Assembly: GCA_030040515.1 (NCBI GenBank)
Contig: JASHTO010000061.1
Location: 1-28,383 of the forward strand
Source: Terriglobia bacterium
GTDB lineage: Bacteria; Acidobacteriota; Terriglobia; UBA7540
Length of the DNA: 28,383 bases
Direction of reading: 5' to 3'
Below are positions 1 to 7,911 of this stretch, piece by piece; the first letter of the stretch is position 1, and every line of letters begins with the position of its first letter. Made by a program: the position numbers and the translations under genes. The notes beneath the pieces are model-generated. The model was not told the DNA's origin. It did no database searches and worked only from the letters and a program-made list of their open reading frames with translations.

Positions 1-741
1 GGGGTGGCCATGTGCTGAAAAGAGGTGGCGATGGTCAAATTCCTTGATACCCAGCGCAATCAAGTCGAAATTTTCCTGGGCCGGTCCCGGATCTCGGTCT
101 GCCCCCATAACCCAAATAATGTTATCAAAGTCCTTGTACCGTTTTCCCAAATACCGACCGAACGCAAGGCACTTTGCAGGTTCGAGCGCCAGGATCTCGT
201 CATACCATCCCTCGCTACAGCCCTTGCATCCCAGGTAGGTAGGATAAAGAAGCGCCTGCATGCCGTATTCTGCAGCCTTCCTGATAACCCAGTCCGCGTG
301 GGCAAAGTATTTCTCATTGGGGGTCGAAAAATCGCCGGGCGTAGTGAAGGGCGCTTCACCGGCGAGGTTCAGCGGCGGATGCTGCCGAAATCCGGTTGCC
401 CACTGCGTACATCGGCTATCGGATCGCTCACAATAGCCGTGTTCGTCGATCAGGTTCAGAACTATGGCATTGAATCCCTTGCGGTGCCGGTTTTCCAGGT
501 ACTGTATGACTTCCGCGTCGGTCGCCGCGACAATCAACGACTGGGCGCTGTCGCCTTGCATAAGAAAGGGAACGCCGTTCTGGTCCACAAGATACCTCTT
601 ATTGGCGCTGACAGATAGTTGCGTCACCATTCCCGGCGATTGCCCGTTTCCAATCGCCGCCCCCAGCAGAACACCTATCACGCACCCGGCAACCAGCATC
701 CACTGACTACCGCGCGCTCCGTTTGCCTTCTGATATCGCAT
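1..741 (-). CDS. DUF4038 / GH140-like glycosidase, truncated by the window edge
   Basis: The frame is open from the ATG at 741 to base 1 (247 codons, no stop), so the C-terminal part lies outside the window. A good ribosome site (AGGAGAGGAGC) directly precedes the ATG. Residues 1-32 form a leader with a hydrophobic core (MLVAGCVIGVLLGAAIG), so export is likely. The mature part has the DUF4038 pattern: a strand near YLVDQNGVPFLMQGDSAQS, a helix with YLENRHRKGFNAIVL, and the motif NIIWVMGADRDPGP near residue 220. That motif sits where DUF4038 proteins place their conserved WxxGxD segment. The family includes the apiosidases of GH140 and is a clan GH-A-like (beta/alpha)8 barrel, often followed by a collagen-binding-like domain. 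The substrate is unknown. It is last in the minus-strand series, and AT-rich DNA upstream suggests its own promoter. Confidence 0.8.
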   Translation of the reverse strand, partial: MRYQKANGARGSQWMLVAGCVIGVLLGAAIGNGQSPGMVTQLSVSANKRYLVDQNGVPFLMQGDSAQSLIVAATDAEVIQYLENRHRKGFNAIVLNLIDEHGYCERSDSRCTQWATGFRQHPPLNLAGEAPFTTPGDFSTPNEKYFAHADWVIRKAAEYGMQALLYPTYLGCKGCSEGWYDEILALEPAKCLAFGRYLGKRYKDFDNIIWVMGADRDPGPAQENFDLIALGIKEFDHRHLFSAHGHP

Positions 742-1069
742 GCTCCTCTCCTGTATGGGGTCCCACTCCAGACCTTTTTCTATTATCCTTTTTCCTTGCT
801 TTACGGCCCAGAATTATTTAACTGATTTAATATCAATATACATAGAGTCTATCAAGATTCCCGTCATCCATGGCTAATCCATTTTGTTTTCTAGTACATA
901 CTGGCCTGCCTGGGGGTGCGGCGCCGCTCCCTGTGACACGGCTAACAACTTGGGCCACGTAGAACGAAATTTGAGGCTTCTGGAGCCAAGGAACAGAACT
1001 CGACCGAGACCATCCTGGCCTGCCATTGCCGCACCAAGCTACGTACGCCGATTCGCCGCTCCGCTGCGA
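742..1069. other. Intergenic gap between GH5-like and DUF4038 genes
   Basis: About 330 bp without a recognisable gene. The part near 780-900 is AT-rich and holds the candidate promoter. The part at 900-1069 has higher GC. Short open frames on both strands there resemble no family I recognise, and I see no clear terminator hairpin. Confidence 0.5.
827..855 (-). promoter_or_regulatory. Candidate sigma-70-type promoter of the DUF4038 gene
   Basis: On the minus strand a TTGATA hexamer (850-855) is followed after 17 bp by TATTAA (827-832). The pair lies in the most AT-rich stretch of this gap, about 85 bp upstream of the ATG at 741. Match and spacing are reasonable, but AT-rich DNA gives such matches by chance. 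Confidence 0.3.
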
Positions 1070-2662
1070 TCATCTGTCTCTAACATAAGATTCAAGGTGC
1101 CGCTGAGCTTGGGAAGGCGTGCCGGGTACACCATCGAGACTGTAAGGAATTACACGATACCACCTGCTTGTGGTCTCAGGGCTCGGATCATTCCAACTGC
1201 CCTCGACATCAGTGGCGCAGCGGTCGCACAGCGTGGTCCACGGGCCGTCTTTTTTGGGTCCCCTCTGGATACTGTAAGTGTCTGCTCCCGCCGAGCCACG
1301 CCACTCAATGCTCCCCTCGTCAAGATGAGTGATGGCCGGTGCCCGCGGGATCACGTGACGTGGTGCCGGTGAGGCACTGTTCATCGCATACATGTGAGTC
1401 CTCAGCATCTGGCCCCGCACCCGCATGTCATTAAGGGTATTCCACCTTGTGGCCTTCCCAGGGTAGTAGAAGGCCCACCAGTCGCCGCTGTCGATGTCCG
1501 GTACAGGTTTGGTGTAGCTCGCGGGGGCGGGATTGGGAACGGGCATATAGCCGTGATCGGTGGAGTGACCCCTGAGGCACCAGAATATTTCACCTGAGAT
1601 GTTTGAATCCTTTAGGAACTCGTCGAGCAATTTCTGAAGTTCCTCTGGAGTCTTCCAATTGTTCACGTCCCAGCCGAACTCACGAACGATGAACACCTTT
1701 CCGTCGGCCACCACCTTTGCGGCGAGGTTCGCAACGTCACTCGGGGTGGTCGTGTGAGGTGAGGTGCCCTGACTTATGCCCATAACGCGGTCCCAGAACG
1801 GGTAGATCTCTTCGGAGATGATATCTACGCTGGCTGCCCTGGCAACTTCAGGATCGTTCGTGAACAAAGAGCTTCCATCCTCATAAAGATGCTGCTCATC
1901 GACCTGTTTGATGTGCTGTCCGATTTCCTGCACCCACGAGGCAAGGCTCTTCATGTCTGACTGGCTTCCTCCCCGGGTGATGAACGTGCCGCATCCGTTG
2001 CAGTTTTCCCACCCGAGGATGGTGGGGTCATCCTTATAGGCGACACCCGTGTAAGTGTTGACGTGGTTCAACACGACGTCGATGTACCGCTCGAAGTCTT
2101 TTATGATCGTCGGGTTGGCAATGAAATCCCGGATATTGGTGCTGTCGCGCCAGCGGACGAAATTACACATGTTGCCCGAGTAGAAGAGTGGGAAGACAGG
2201 CTCCTCACCGGTGCAGACGAGTGCTGTTTCGCTGAGGGGAATCACGAGCTTTATACCGTGTTCGCCAGCCGACTTGATCGCGTAATCGATGTGGCGTAAG
2301 GCTTCTTGGTTGAACCGCCCGAGTGAAGGCTCAATGCACTTGTCGCAGTTGACGCCTATGCCGAGAGTTTGGGAGCGGACGACCGTACCGCCCATCTCCT
2401 GTATAGTCGCGAAGGCATCGTCAACCTCGTAGGCGCTGGGGTAGTAGGTATCCTTCCATGTATCGCTGACAAGTCCGAGCCAGTCAATATTGGCTCCCGC
2501 AAACCTGAACACGTGGTTATTCAGGTACAGCGTTGGACCCGACCGCGTCACAAAGCCGGTCCCGACAGCAGAGGACGAGTTTGGCTTGGCCTTTACAGCT
2601 CCACATAGACCAACTGCAGGCACCATGAGGTAGACGATAAGTGGAAGCGTAACCTTATCCAT
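1070..2662 (-). CDS. Secreted GH5-like (endo-mannanase-type) protein lacking the usual acid/base Glu
   Basis: A 530-residue protein if translation starts at the ATG at 2662, chosen because it directly precedes a signal peptide (MDKVTLPLIVYLMVPAVG, cleavage near residue 25). The frame is open to a TTG at 2740, and neither start has a strong ribosome site. Residues about 35-390 form a GH5-type (beta/alpha)8 barrel close to GH5_7/COG3934 mannanases: VFRFAGANIDWL at strand 1 and VFIVREFGWD with the expected nucleophile Glu328. Where such enzymes read W-E-x-x-N-E, this one reads WENCNG (218-223), so the acid/base position is Gly223. Extra cysteines (107, 110, 150, 166, 221, 224) could form disulfides outside the cytoplasm. 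The C-terminal 85 residues look like a fibronectin-III-type beta-sandwich. It may be a divergent hydrolase or a non-catalytic glycan-binding protein. Confidence 0.75.
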   Translation of the reverse strand: MDKVTLPLIVYLMVPAVGLCGAVKAKPNSSSAVGTGFVTRSGPTLYLNNHVFRFAGANIDWLGLVSDTWKDTYYPSAYEVDDAFATIQEMGGTVVRSQTLGIGVNCDKCIEPSLGRFNQEALRHIDYAIKSAGEHGIKLVIPLSETALVCTGEEPVFPLFYSGNMCNFVRWRDSTNIRDFIANPTIIKDFERYIDVVLNHVNTYTGVAYKDDPTILGWENCNGCGTFITRGGSQSDMKSLASWVQEIGQHIKQVDEQHLYEDGSSLFTNDPEVARAASVDIISEEIYPFWDRVMGISQGTSPHTTTPSDVANLAAKVVADGKVFIVREFGWDVNNWKTPEELQKLLDEFLKDSNISGEIFWCLRGHSTDHGYMPVPNPAPASYTKPVPDIDSGDWWAFYYPGKATRWNTLNDMRVRGQMLRTHMYAMNSASPAPRHVIPRAPAITHLDEGSIEWRGSAGADTYSIQRGPKKDGPWTTLCDRCATDVEGSWNDPSPETTSRWYRVIPYSLDGVPGTPSQAQRHLESYVRDR

Positions 2663-2796
2663 AAACCGGACTGTTTGTTGGCGAGCGCAGAACCCGAGCG
2701 GCTGCGCTGCCAGAGCACGAAACAAGTCTCCACATTTCAAAGGGGACTAAAGAGACTGCAACTCATCAGCCCAAGGCAGACTTGCGATCCGAGCGA

Positions 2797-4710
2797 TTAC
2801 CCCAGAACTTTGATAGCTTGCCCCGCAGCGCGGGCCCCTTCCATGATTGCCCAGTCTGCCGCGGGTTCGCCTCCGATATCGCTGTGACCGAAGGCAATCC
2901 TCCCGAAGGGTTGGTTTCGCAAAACCTCTCTTGGCCCTAACTTACCATCTCTGCCATAGAAAAACCCGGGTGCGGGAGTAATGAAGGCGTGACCCCAACG
3001 ATTCGATATAATCCCCGCGATGTCTCGCTGAGGATCGAGCCCCGAGCGGGAAAACATGTCCACAAACTGCTCGCGAACCTTTCGCTCAAAGTCGCGGAAG
3101 GGAATTGAAAGCAGCTCATATCTGCCCTTATTGCCCTGCTCGTCGGTCGACATCCCGGGGTACATGAAAGGGACATAAAGGGTGAGCACGGTTGGAGAGT
3201 CAGGCCCAAAAGTCTTTTCGTCATAACCGCAAGTCATAGGGTTACGAACTTCCGTCCATAATCCCAAACCGTCGAACCAAAGCCCTCCGGAAATACCCAA
3301 CTTATGTAGAAATCGCCAGTTGCGTACGGCAACGTTCAGCGAAAGATGGGCTGCATAGTAGAATTTGCTGTAAGCTTCACGGTGGGTCTGCGGCAGATCA
3401 CGTATAACGTGCCGTGCGAATACCCCTTGGCAGGCCATGACGACGGAGCGCGCCTTCAGACGATACGTTTTACCCTCGCGCAAGTATGTCACATGGACGA
3501 AATCGGATTTTTCAGGCTCGCGCTCGTGTTCCACACGGACGACGGTGCTCCGCAGCCGTATGCGCACTGCATTTCGGGGCAAATCCAATAGGCTAAAGTC
3601 TACTGGGCTCCGAACAATATTCTCTAAAGTGACCGGCCCTGGCAAGGCATTGGGGAGCAGCGCCTTCAGTTCGTGGCGCGCTATCACTCCATTACCACCC
3701 GGGAAGGAATAACGATTATCATCTCTCGTCAAGTGATACCAGTCATCATACAGACGTCCGGATAGGGCGTCGCACCCCAGACCGTAGCCCGTTGCAGCGA
3801 GTGGGGAAACAAACATCCGGACCGTCTCACGGCTTATACCTTGCTCCTTAATTATTCGGTCCTCCTGCGTTATCGTATCGTAGTAGCGCAATTTGGGATC
3901 GTCATCGCTGTAGTACTCGTCGGGGCTCTTGTCCACAGAACCAGTCTCGTTCCACCACTTCAGCATTTCAGCGCGAATTTTGGCCGGTAGCGGCGCCCCT
4001 TCTAGCTTTTTCCCCCAAGGGTCAACCAGCCACATCCCTGGACGCTGCCCGAATTTTGCGCCGAAATAGAAGCCAAAATTCGACGGCATCATATAGATCC
4101 AGCTGTAGCTGGTTTGGCTCAATGGCATTTTCGGATAAGAACCACCCCAAGGCACGTAGGCAGCCTTCGTATAGTCAAGACCTATGCTACTGAAGAATTT
4201 GTCCAAAAATGTGCCGGGACTGGGAGGCACGTTTAAATTCGAACCCTGCGGCGCGTACAGCCGATGGCCGTCCACGTCAAACTCATTCCGCTTTGCCTCG
4301 CCACCAAACATCGGATGGTTCTCCAAAATCAGGCAGGTCCGCCCATGACCGGCCTCTTTCTGGAACTTGAGAGCCGCCGCTAAGCCACTAATGCCTCCGC
4401 CTACGACAACTAGGTCGTAGATCTCGTCCGTGTTGATAGTGTCAGCCGGCAACGTATCGTAAATGCCATCGCGTATTGCATGGCCAGCCTGCATAACCTC
4501 CCATGTATTCCCATTCGAGCCGCGATAATCGCCTACACCGCTGGGGCCGTTCCACTCTGCCCTTTCGTCTTCGGTGGTTTTTTGCGCAAGAATCTGGGCA
4601 GGATTCAGCCCTTCTAATAGCAGGCCCCCTGACGCAAGCAGGACTGAATCCAAAAAGTCTCGTCGGCAAATATCCTGATTCATCCCCAATGACTTATCGC
4701 CTATTCGCAT
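2797..4710 (-). CDS. Tat-exported FAD oxidoreductase, spermidine dehydrogenase-like (copy 1)
   Basis: 637 residues from the ATG at 4710, preceded by AAAGGAGGG. The leader has a twin-arginine motif (CRRDFLDSVLLASGG, Arg16-Arg17) followed by a hydrophobic stretch, so export in folded form with FAD bound is likely. A dinucleotide-binding fold follows: VVVGGGISGLAAAL at about 101-114, Glu130 as the probable ribose-binding acid, then FGGEAKRNEF (135-144). The segment GDYRGSNGNTW before it and the GG.AKRNEF motif are typical of the bacterial spermidine dehydrogenase (SpdH) group. The C-terminus carries the second FAD-contact region, RIAFGHSDIGGE. SpdH itself oxidises spermidine, but relatives are diverse, so the substrate is unproven. 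A paralogue of nearly the same length lies at 25118-27034. A TonB receptor fragment ends 18 bp upstream. Confidence 0.8.
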   Translation of the reverse strand: MRIGDKSLGMNQDICRRDFLDSVLLASGGLLLEGLNPAQILAQKTTEDERAEWNGPSGVGDYRGSNGNTWEVMQAGHAIRDGIYDTLPADTINTDEIYDLVVVGGGISGLAAALKFQKEAGHGRTCLILENHPMFGGEAKRNEFDVDGHRLYAPQGSNLNVPPSPGTFLDKFFSSIGLDYTKAAYVPWGGSYPKMPLSQTSYSWIYMMPSNFGFYFGAKFGQRPGMWLVDPWGKKLEGAPLPAKIRAEMLKWWNETGSVDKSPDEYYSDDDPKLRYYDTITQEDRIIKEQGISRETVRMFVSPLAATGYGLGCDALSGRLYDDWYHLTRDDNRYSFPGGNGVIARHELKALLPNALPGPVTLENIVRSPVDFSLLDLPRNAVRIRLRSTVVRVEHEREPEKSDFVHVTYLREGKTYRLKARSVVMACQGVFARHVIRDLPQTHREAYSKFYYAAHLSLNVAVRNWRFLHKLGISGGLWFDGLGLWTEVRNPMTCGYDEKTFGPDSPTVLTLYVPFMYPGMSTDEQGNKGRYELLSIPFRDFERKVREQFVDMFSRSGLDPQRDIAGIISNRWGHAFITPAPGFFYGRDGKLGPREVLRNQPFGRIAFGHSDIGGEPAADWAIMEGARAAGQAIKVLG

Positions 4711-4728
4711 AGCGCTCCCTTCCCTCCT

Positions 4729-5139
4729 TTATCGCTCTGGTATAAATAAGGCCGGCTGTGTCGCCTCGGCAAACTTGACCTCCGCCGGGAGACGCCCGTG
4801 CGAGAAGCCCTTCTCAACCTTTACCTGGAGCCCGTTATAAATTGCGTTGGCAATCATAGGGTCGGTACCGCTGAAGGACGTGAACTGCGGATAGGGCATT
4901 TGGATTTGCCCACTCGGGCACGGTGAGAGTCGAAAGAGATCTCGACTCGGAGGTAATGATCCCGTAAAACGGGTGGGAACATACGACCCCAGCGCGGCGA
5001 TTTGCGATGCGTTGTAACTTTCGATCTGGGGTCCAAGGTAACCGAGGCTGTCCCCAGCTTGGAAGGACAGGTGAAACCCCTTCTTATCCACGGAATTCAA
5101 ATCCGAGAGCATTTGGCCCGGAGATCCGCACAAAGCCAT
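4729..5139 (-). pseudogene. Fragment of an Oar-like TonB-dependent receptor (beta-barrel part)
   Basis: A 136-codon open frame matching only the middle of acidobacterial Oar-like outer-membrane receptors. The run LGSYVPTRFTGSLPP, then QMPYPQFTSFSG, then AIYNGLQVKVEKGFSHG follows the order seen in those roughly 1,000-residue proteins just before the main barrel. Homology stops after FSHG, where the frame continues into unrelated residues and a stop, as expected after a frameshift. An in-frame stop lies directly upstream of the ATG at 5139. There is no plug domain, leader or barrel end. It sits between a MITE-like element and the flavoprotein gene, so I read it as a decayed remnant. Confidence 0.7.
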
Positions 5140-5167
5140 GGTCTAAATATCACGCCCGACGCTAAAC

Positions 5168-5354
5168 CTAAGTTGGCCACACAAAATAACACGCTTAATT
5201 GCGCGGCACGCCGGGGTAACCACGGTCAACTCGCAGCGCGGGTTGACCGTGGGCTTGTGCACGACTCGCGAACCCACCGTCAGAAAAGCCCTGACCGTGG
5301 CTACCCATGCCCCCAGACATGGATTATGCGCATTATTTCGTGTGGCCAACTTAG
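5168..5354. mobile_element. MITE-like palindromic element (187 bp)
   Basis: The ends 5168-5194 and 5328-5354 are inverted repeats matching at 24 of 27 positions (core CTAAGTTGGCCACAC). TA dinucleotides flank an AGTTGGCC-type terminus on both sides, as expected for TA-target duplication. Inside are a perfect 11-bp inverted repeat (5220-5230 with 5242-5252, CCACGGTCAAC) and a second pair at 14 of 15 (5214-5228 with 5292-5306). No coding frame is present. This fits a small non-autonomous element that folds into a long hairpin. The mobilising transposase is not identifiable here. Confidence 0.6.
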
Positions 5355-5608
5355 CGAAAACTAGGCGACCATAATCACCAGCGTTTTAGCCTGTTAACTC
5401 TAGATCGTAGGGGAGAGAGTGTCTATGACTTTTCCACGATTCTTTGTAATAAAACTACGATTCCCACTCCACGATAGCACCTGCTGACCTCATCCCATTT
5501 CGTAGGTGACCCTCGATGATTCCAGCTTGGAAAGGGGAACGAGAATGAACCGTCTGACGACACAGGATGCCGTCTCTTGGTGATTGCAGAATTACGGTGG
5601 CGGTGTTC
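5355..5608. other. Intergenic stretch between MITE-like element and GH-like remnant
   Basis: No gene recognised. A 12-codon frame at 5545-5583 (MNRLTTQDAVSW) follows an AAGGGGAACGAGA ribosome-like site but stops at once. I cannot assign it. Several CACGAT/ACGATT repeats occur at about 5437-5480. Confidence 0.4.
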
Positions 5609-5671
5609 TCAGATGTGCTTGATGCGCAAAGTTATGTCCAGAGTATACGTGGGGTGGTAAACGTTTTGGCG
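5609..5671 (-). pseudogene. C-terminal remnant of a GH-like gene (same family as 14926-16470)
   Basis: Reading leftward from 5671, the minus strand encodes RQNVYHPTYTLDITLRIKHI and then TGA at 5609-5611. The intact GH-like proteins end with PEYTLDVALRIKRAH, PEYKVDIALRIKRK and PEVTLDIALRIKRIP, so this is their last 20 or so codons. Degraded similarity (SG followed by an altered strand) may extend toward 5700, where the transaldolase stop lies at 5754. There is no start and no barrel. Confidence 0.55.
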
Positions 5672-5753
5672 CGCGCCGGGTGCGGCAGGCTTTCTGAGGG
5701 AATTAAAGAGCCAGTGGCCGGAGCAACATTCCACAGTCCATGTCGTCGGGCGG

Positions 5754-6809
5754 TTACGCTGTGGACGAGATGCGGCGCTCCTGGATCAGTTCAAGTACGC
5801 GTTTCCAACTTTTGATGAAGCTGCTGCGGAACAGACGCACGGGACCAAACTCCTCAAATTCATCGACGTCCAAGCCGTCCTCCAAGTAACCTCGGCGGAA
5901 ATCCCGCAGTTTCTCCATCAGTTCGTCGATGACCTTTTGTGGAACCGGATTGAACTGGCGATAGACGACGGGAGGGTCCTCCTGCAACAACTTATCCACT
6001 GTCCCTTCCCAGTTGATCGTACAACACACTTTTCCACCGACGACTTCCGTGAAATGGTGGAGCCCTCGCGACCCTCCCGCAATAAACGTACCCGGATAAC
6101 CGCGTGCCTCCTTCAATGCATAAAGCTTGCGGAACACAGCCAGCCCCGCCTGCCAAAGCACATCGGGAGAAATATCGATCTGCGCCTGTTCAACAATAGC
6201 TTTCAAATAATCATCATAAATTCCGGTAATGTGAGAAATATAAAGCATGGGTCGCTTACCGGTACGCTGGGAGGCTTTCATGTAGGTTTCGCAAAGTAGA
6301 ATGGCCTGGTTGATGGCAAAGATTTCGGTTGCATTCATGGGAACATCCTGTCCCACTAAATACTCCATGGCAGCCAGCCCGCTCTTCGTCGTGGGAATCT
6401 TACAGCAGATGTTGGGCGAAACCTTGCGATTCTCCAGCGCTTCCCGAATGATCACTTCGGGATCATCCTCGTGGATCGGGTCGCCTTGAATACTGACGTA
6501 GCCTTTCCCGCCGCTCGATCGTGTGTACATAGGCATGAATTGCTCGGCGATGGGGGTAACCAGGCGACGCTGAAAAATTGCCGCTGCCTCATCATTGTTT
6601 GCGGATTCACGAGTGACCTCATTGAGAATGCTTCCCGCATAGGAACCCTCCGTCGCATGGTCCACCATCTTCTGAGTGTACGACGGGTTGTTGGTGCAGC
6701 CGCTAGCACCATGCGTGATGGCGAGCGCAGCTTGCTCCCGGGTGGGATTGTTGATCCAAAATTCAGTCGGCGTTTGACTGATCACACGCGAGAAATAAGG
6801 CTGTTTCAT
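5754..6809 (-). CDS. Transaldolase-family protein
   Basis: 351 residues from the ATG at 6809, with a near-perfect Shine-Dalgarno AAGGAGGT four bases before it, placed in the 9-bp gap after the upstream gene. TAL/FSA-type (beta/alpha)8 barrel: GASGCTNNPSY near residue 35 (the usual ...TSNPT... strand), then NICCKIPTTKSG with Lys137 at the Schiff-base position, then SHITGIYDDYL and FIAGGSRG further on. Transaldolases move dihydroxyacetone units between sugar phosphates through this lysine; related fructose-6-phosphate aldolases cleave instead. The length and the extended C-terminal helices favour the longer transaldolase-like group. Close coupling to the isomerase-like gene upstream suggests both act on the same sugar intermediate in the cytoplasm. 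It ends this transcription unit, and only remnants lie downstream. Confidence 0.85.
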   Translation of the reverse strand: MKQPYFSRVISQTPTEFWINNPTREQAALAITHGASGCTNNPSYTQKMVDHATEGSYAGSILNEVTRESANNDEAAAIFQRRLVTPIAEQFMPMYTRSSGGKGYVSIQGDPIHEDDPEVIIREALENRKVSPNICCKIPTTKSGLAAMEYLVGQDVPMNATEIFAINQAILLCETYMKASQRTGKRPMLYISHITGIYDDYLKAIVEQAQIDISPDVLWQAGLAVFRKLYALKEARGYPGTFIAGGSRGLHHFTEVVGGKVCCTINWEGTVDKLLQEDPPVVYRQFNPVPQKVIDELMEKLRDFRRGYLEDGLDVDEFEEFGPVRLFRSSFIKSWKRVLELIQERRISSTA

Positions 6810-6818
6810 TTGACCTCC

Positions 6819-7634
6819 TTAACCAAGTCTGACCATGGACACGCGAGTTTGGCCTCGTTCCTCCCTGTCGAGCCATGCCAAGGAAGACTCGGTGTCATTC
6901 GAAGGCTGGTACTCGAGGCCCACGTACCCCGTGTAATTGAGTTTTTCTAGCACCTTCAGGACCACTGGATAATTGATTTCACCCGTTCCAGGTTGATGCC
7001 GGCCGGGAACATCGGCAATTTGGATATGTCCGATGTCAGGCAGGCAACTCGTTATGGTGTTGATTAGATTCCCCTCGCTTATCTGGGCGTGGTAAATGTC
7101 GTACTGCAATTTTACCTGCGGGTGATTGACCTGCTTGATGATGCTCAAGGCCTCAGCCGTCCGATGCAGGCCATAGTTTGGAAAATCCATTTCATTCAGC
7201 GGCTCGATCAAAAGAGTCACGCCCGCGGCGGCGGCGGCCGGAGCGGCCCAAAGAAGGTTTTCGGCGGCACATTCTACCTGGGCATTCCACTCGATGCCGG
7301 CAACCTTTTTGCCGAACATCACGTGAAGTCTGGAACAGTTGAGATAGCTCGCAATTTCAAGCGCCTTGGCGAAGCTCCGCCGAAAAGAGGCACGCCTCTG
7401 TGGATTGCTGAGAGTACCCCATTCGCCAGAAACCCTGTCGCCCGGATGCAAGTTGAATAGAACTTGGACAAGGCCTAGATCCCCGAGGCGCGCCCTTATC
7501 TCTGCTAAGTCGAAATCATACGGGAAAAGGAACTCCACGGCCGCGAAGCTGGCGGCTGCGGCCTTAGCGAAGCGGTCCAGAAAGGGGTGCTCCGTGTATA
7601 ACATGCTGAGATTGGGGCAATACTTCAGCGCCAT
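6819..7634 (-). CDS. Hydroxypyruvate isomerase-like TIM-barrel protein (Hyi/OtnI type)
   Basis: 271 residues, ATG at 7634 with GAGAGG upstream. AP-endonuclease-2/xylose-isomerase-like barrel. The segments LLIEPLN (Glu144), LQYDIYHAQ (Asp179), IGHIQIADVPGRHQPGTGEINY (split here at residues 202-222) and VGLEYQP (Glu241) correspond closely to bacterial hydroxypyruvate isomerase, whose two catalytic glutamates are Glu143 and Glu240 in the E. coli enzyme. The same fold serves as 2-oxo-tetronate isomerase in four-carbon acid-sugar pathways. The reaction is therefore probably an aldose/ketose-type isomerisation of a small sugar acid, but the substrate is not fixed. It is followed after 9 bp by transaldolase, so the two are probably translationally coupled. 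It lies 47 bp downstream of a decayed GH-like gene. Confidence 0.8.
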   Translation of the reverse strand: MALKYCPNLSMLYTEHPFLDRFAKAAAASFAAVEFLFPYDFDLAEIRARLGDLGLVQVLFNLHPGDRVSGEWGTLSNPQRRASFRRSFAKALEIASYLNCSRLHVMFGKKVAGIEWNAQVECAAENLLWAAPAAAAAGVTLLIEPLNEMDFPNYGLHRTAEALSIIKQVNHPQVKLQYDIYHAQISEGNLINTITSCLPDIGHIQIADVPGRHQPGTGEINYPVVLKVLEKLNYTGYVGLEYQPSNDTESSLAWLDREERGQTRVSMVRLG

Positions 7635-7681
7635 ACGTATTGACCTCTCGCTTCCTTAATCCTCCACCATTTAATTCCGCC

Positions 7682-7873
7682 TCATTCAGTGAATGCGTTT
7701 GATGCGCAGGGCGATATCTCGGCCGAGGTGATCAGGATCGTCGGGTGACCATTAAACAGGTAATAATGCGGTTTGTCAGGGTGCGGCTTAATAGGTTCTC
7801 CTAAGGGCTCAGCGAAGGTCCGGGCCGCGATCACCACCAACAAAAAACCCAACGTCGGGATGGTCTTTGTCAT
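7682..7873 (-). pseudogene. GH-like gene reduced to its two ends by an internal deletion
   Basis: The ATG at 7873 starts a leader and mature N-terminus (MTKTIPTLGFLLVVIAA..., then PHYYLFNGHPTILITSAE) that matches the first 46 or so residues of the secreted GH-like proteins at 21311 and 23242. Directly after ITSAE the DNA jumps to the last codons of the same family. In a shifted frame it reads DIALRIKRIH followed by TGA at 7686-7688, against DIALRIKRIP in copy C. In the original frame it reads through to a stop at 7682-7684. About 430 codons are missing between. The frame is also open upstream to an ATG at 7915 that overlaps the Gfo stop, but the leader argues for 7873. Not expected to be functional. 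Confidence 0.8.
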
Positions 7874-7911
7874 GACATCTCGTTTTTCCAACGAAGTAAT
7901 GAGCTGAGGGC

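Noticed and set aside
884..1372. 162-codon plus-strand open frame covering the 742-1069 gap
   Set aside because: Mostly overlaps the GH5-like gene on the other strand, no ribosome site, no family resemblance.
5545..5583. Tiny frame MNRLTTQDAVSW with a ribosome-like site
   Set aside because: Twelve codons only. It vaguely recalls the start of some acyltransferases, but nothing continues in any frame.
5567..5815. 82-codon plus-strand open frame
   Set aside because: Runs into the transaldolase gene on the other strand and covers the GH-like remnant; no independent support.
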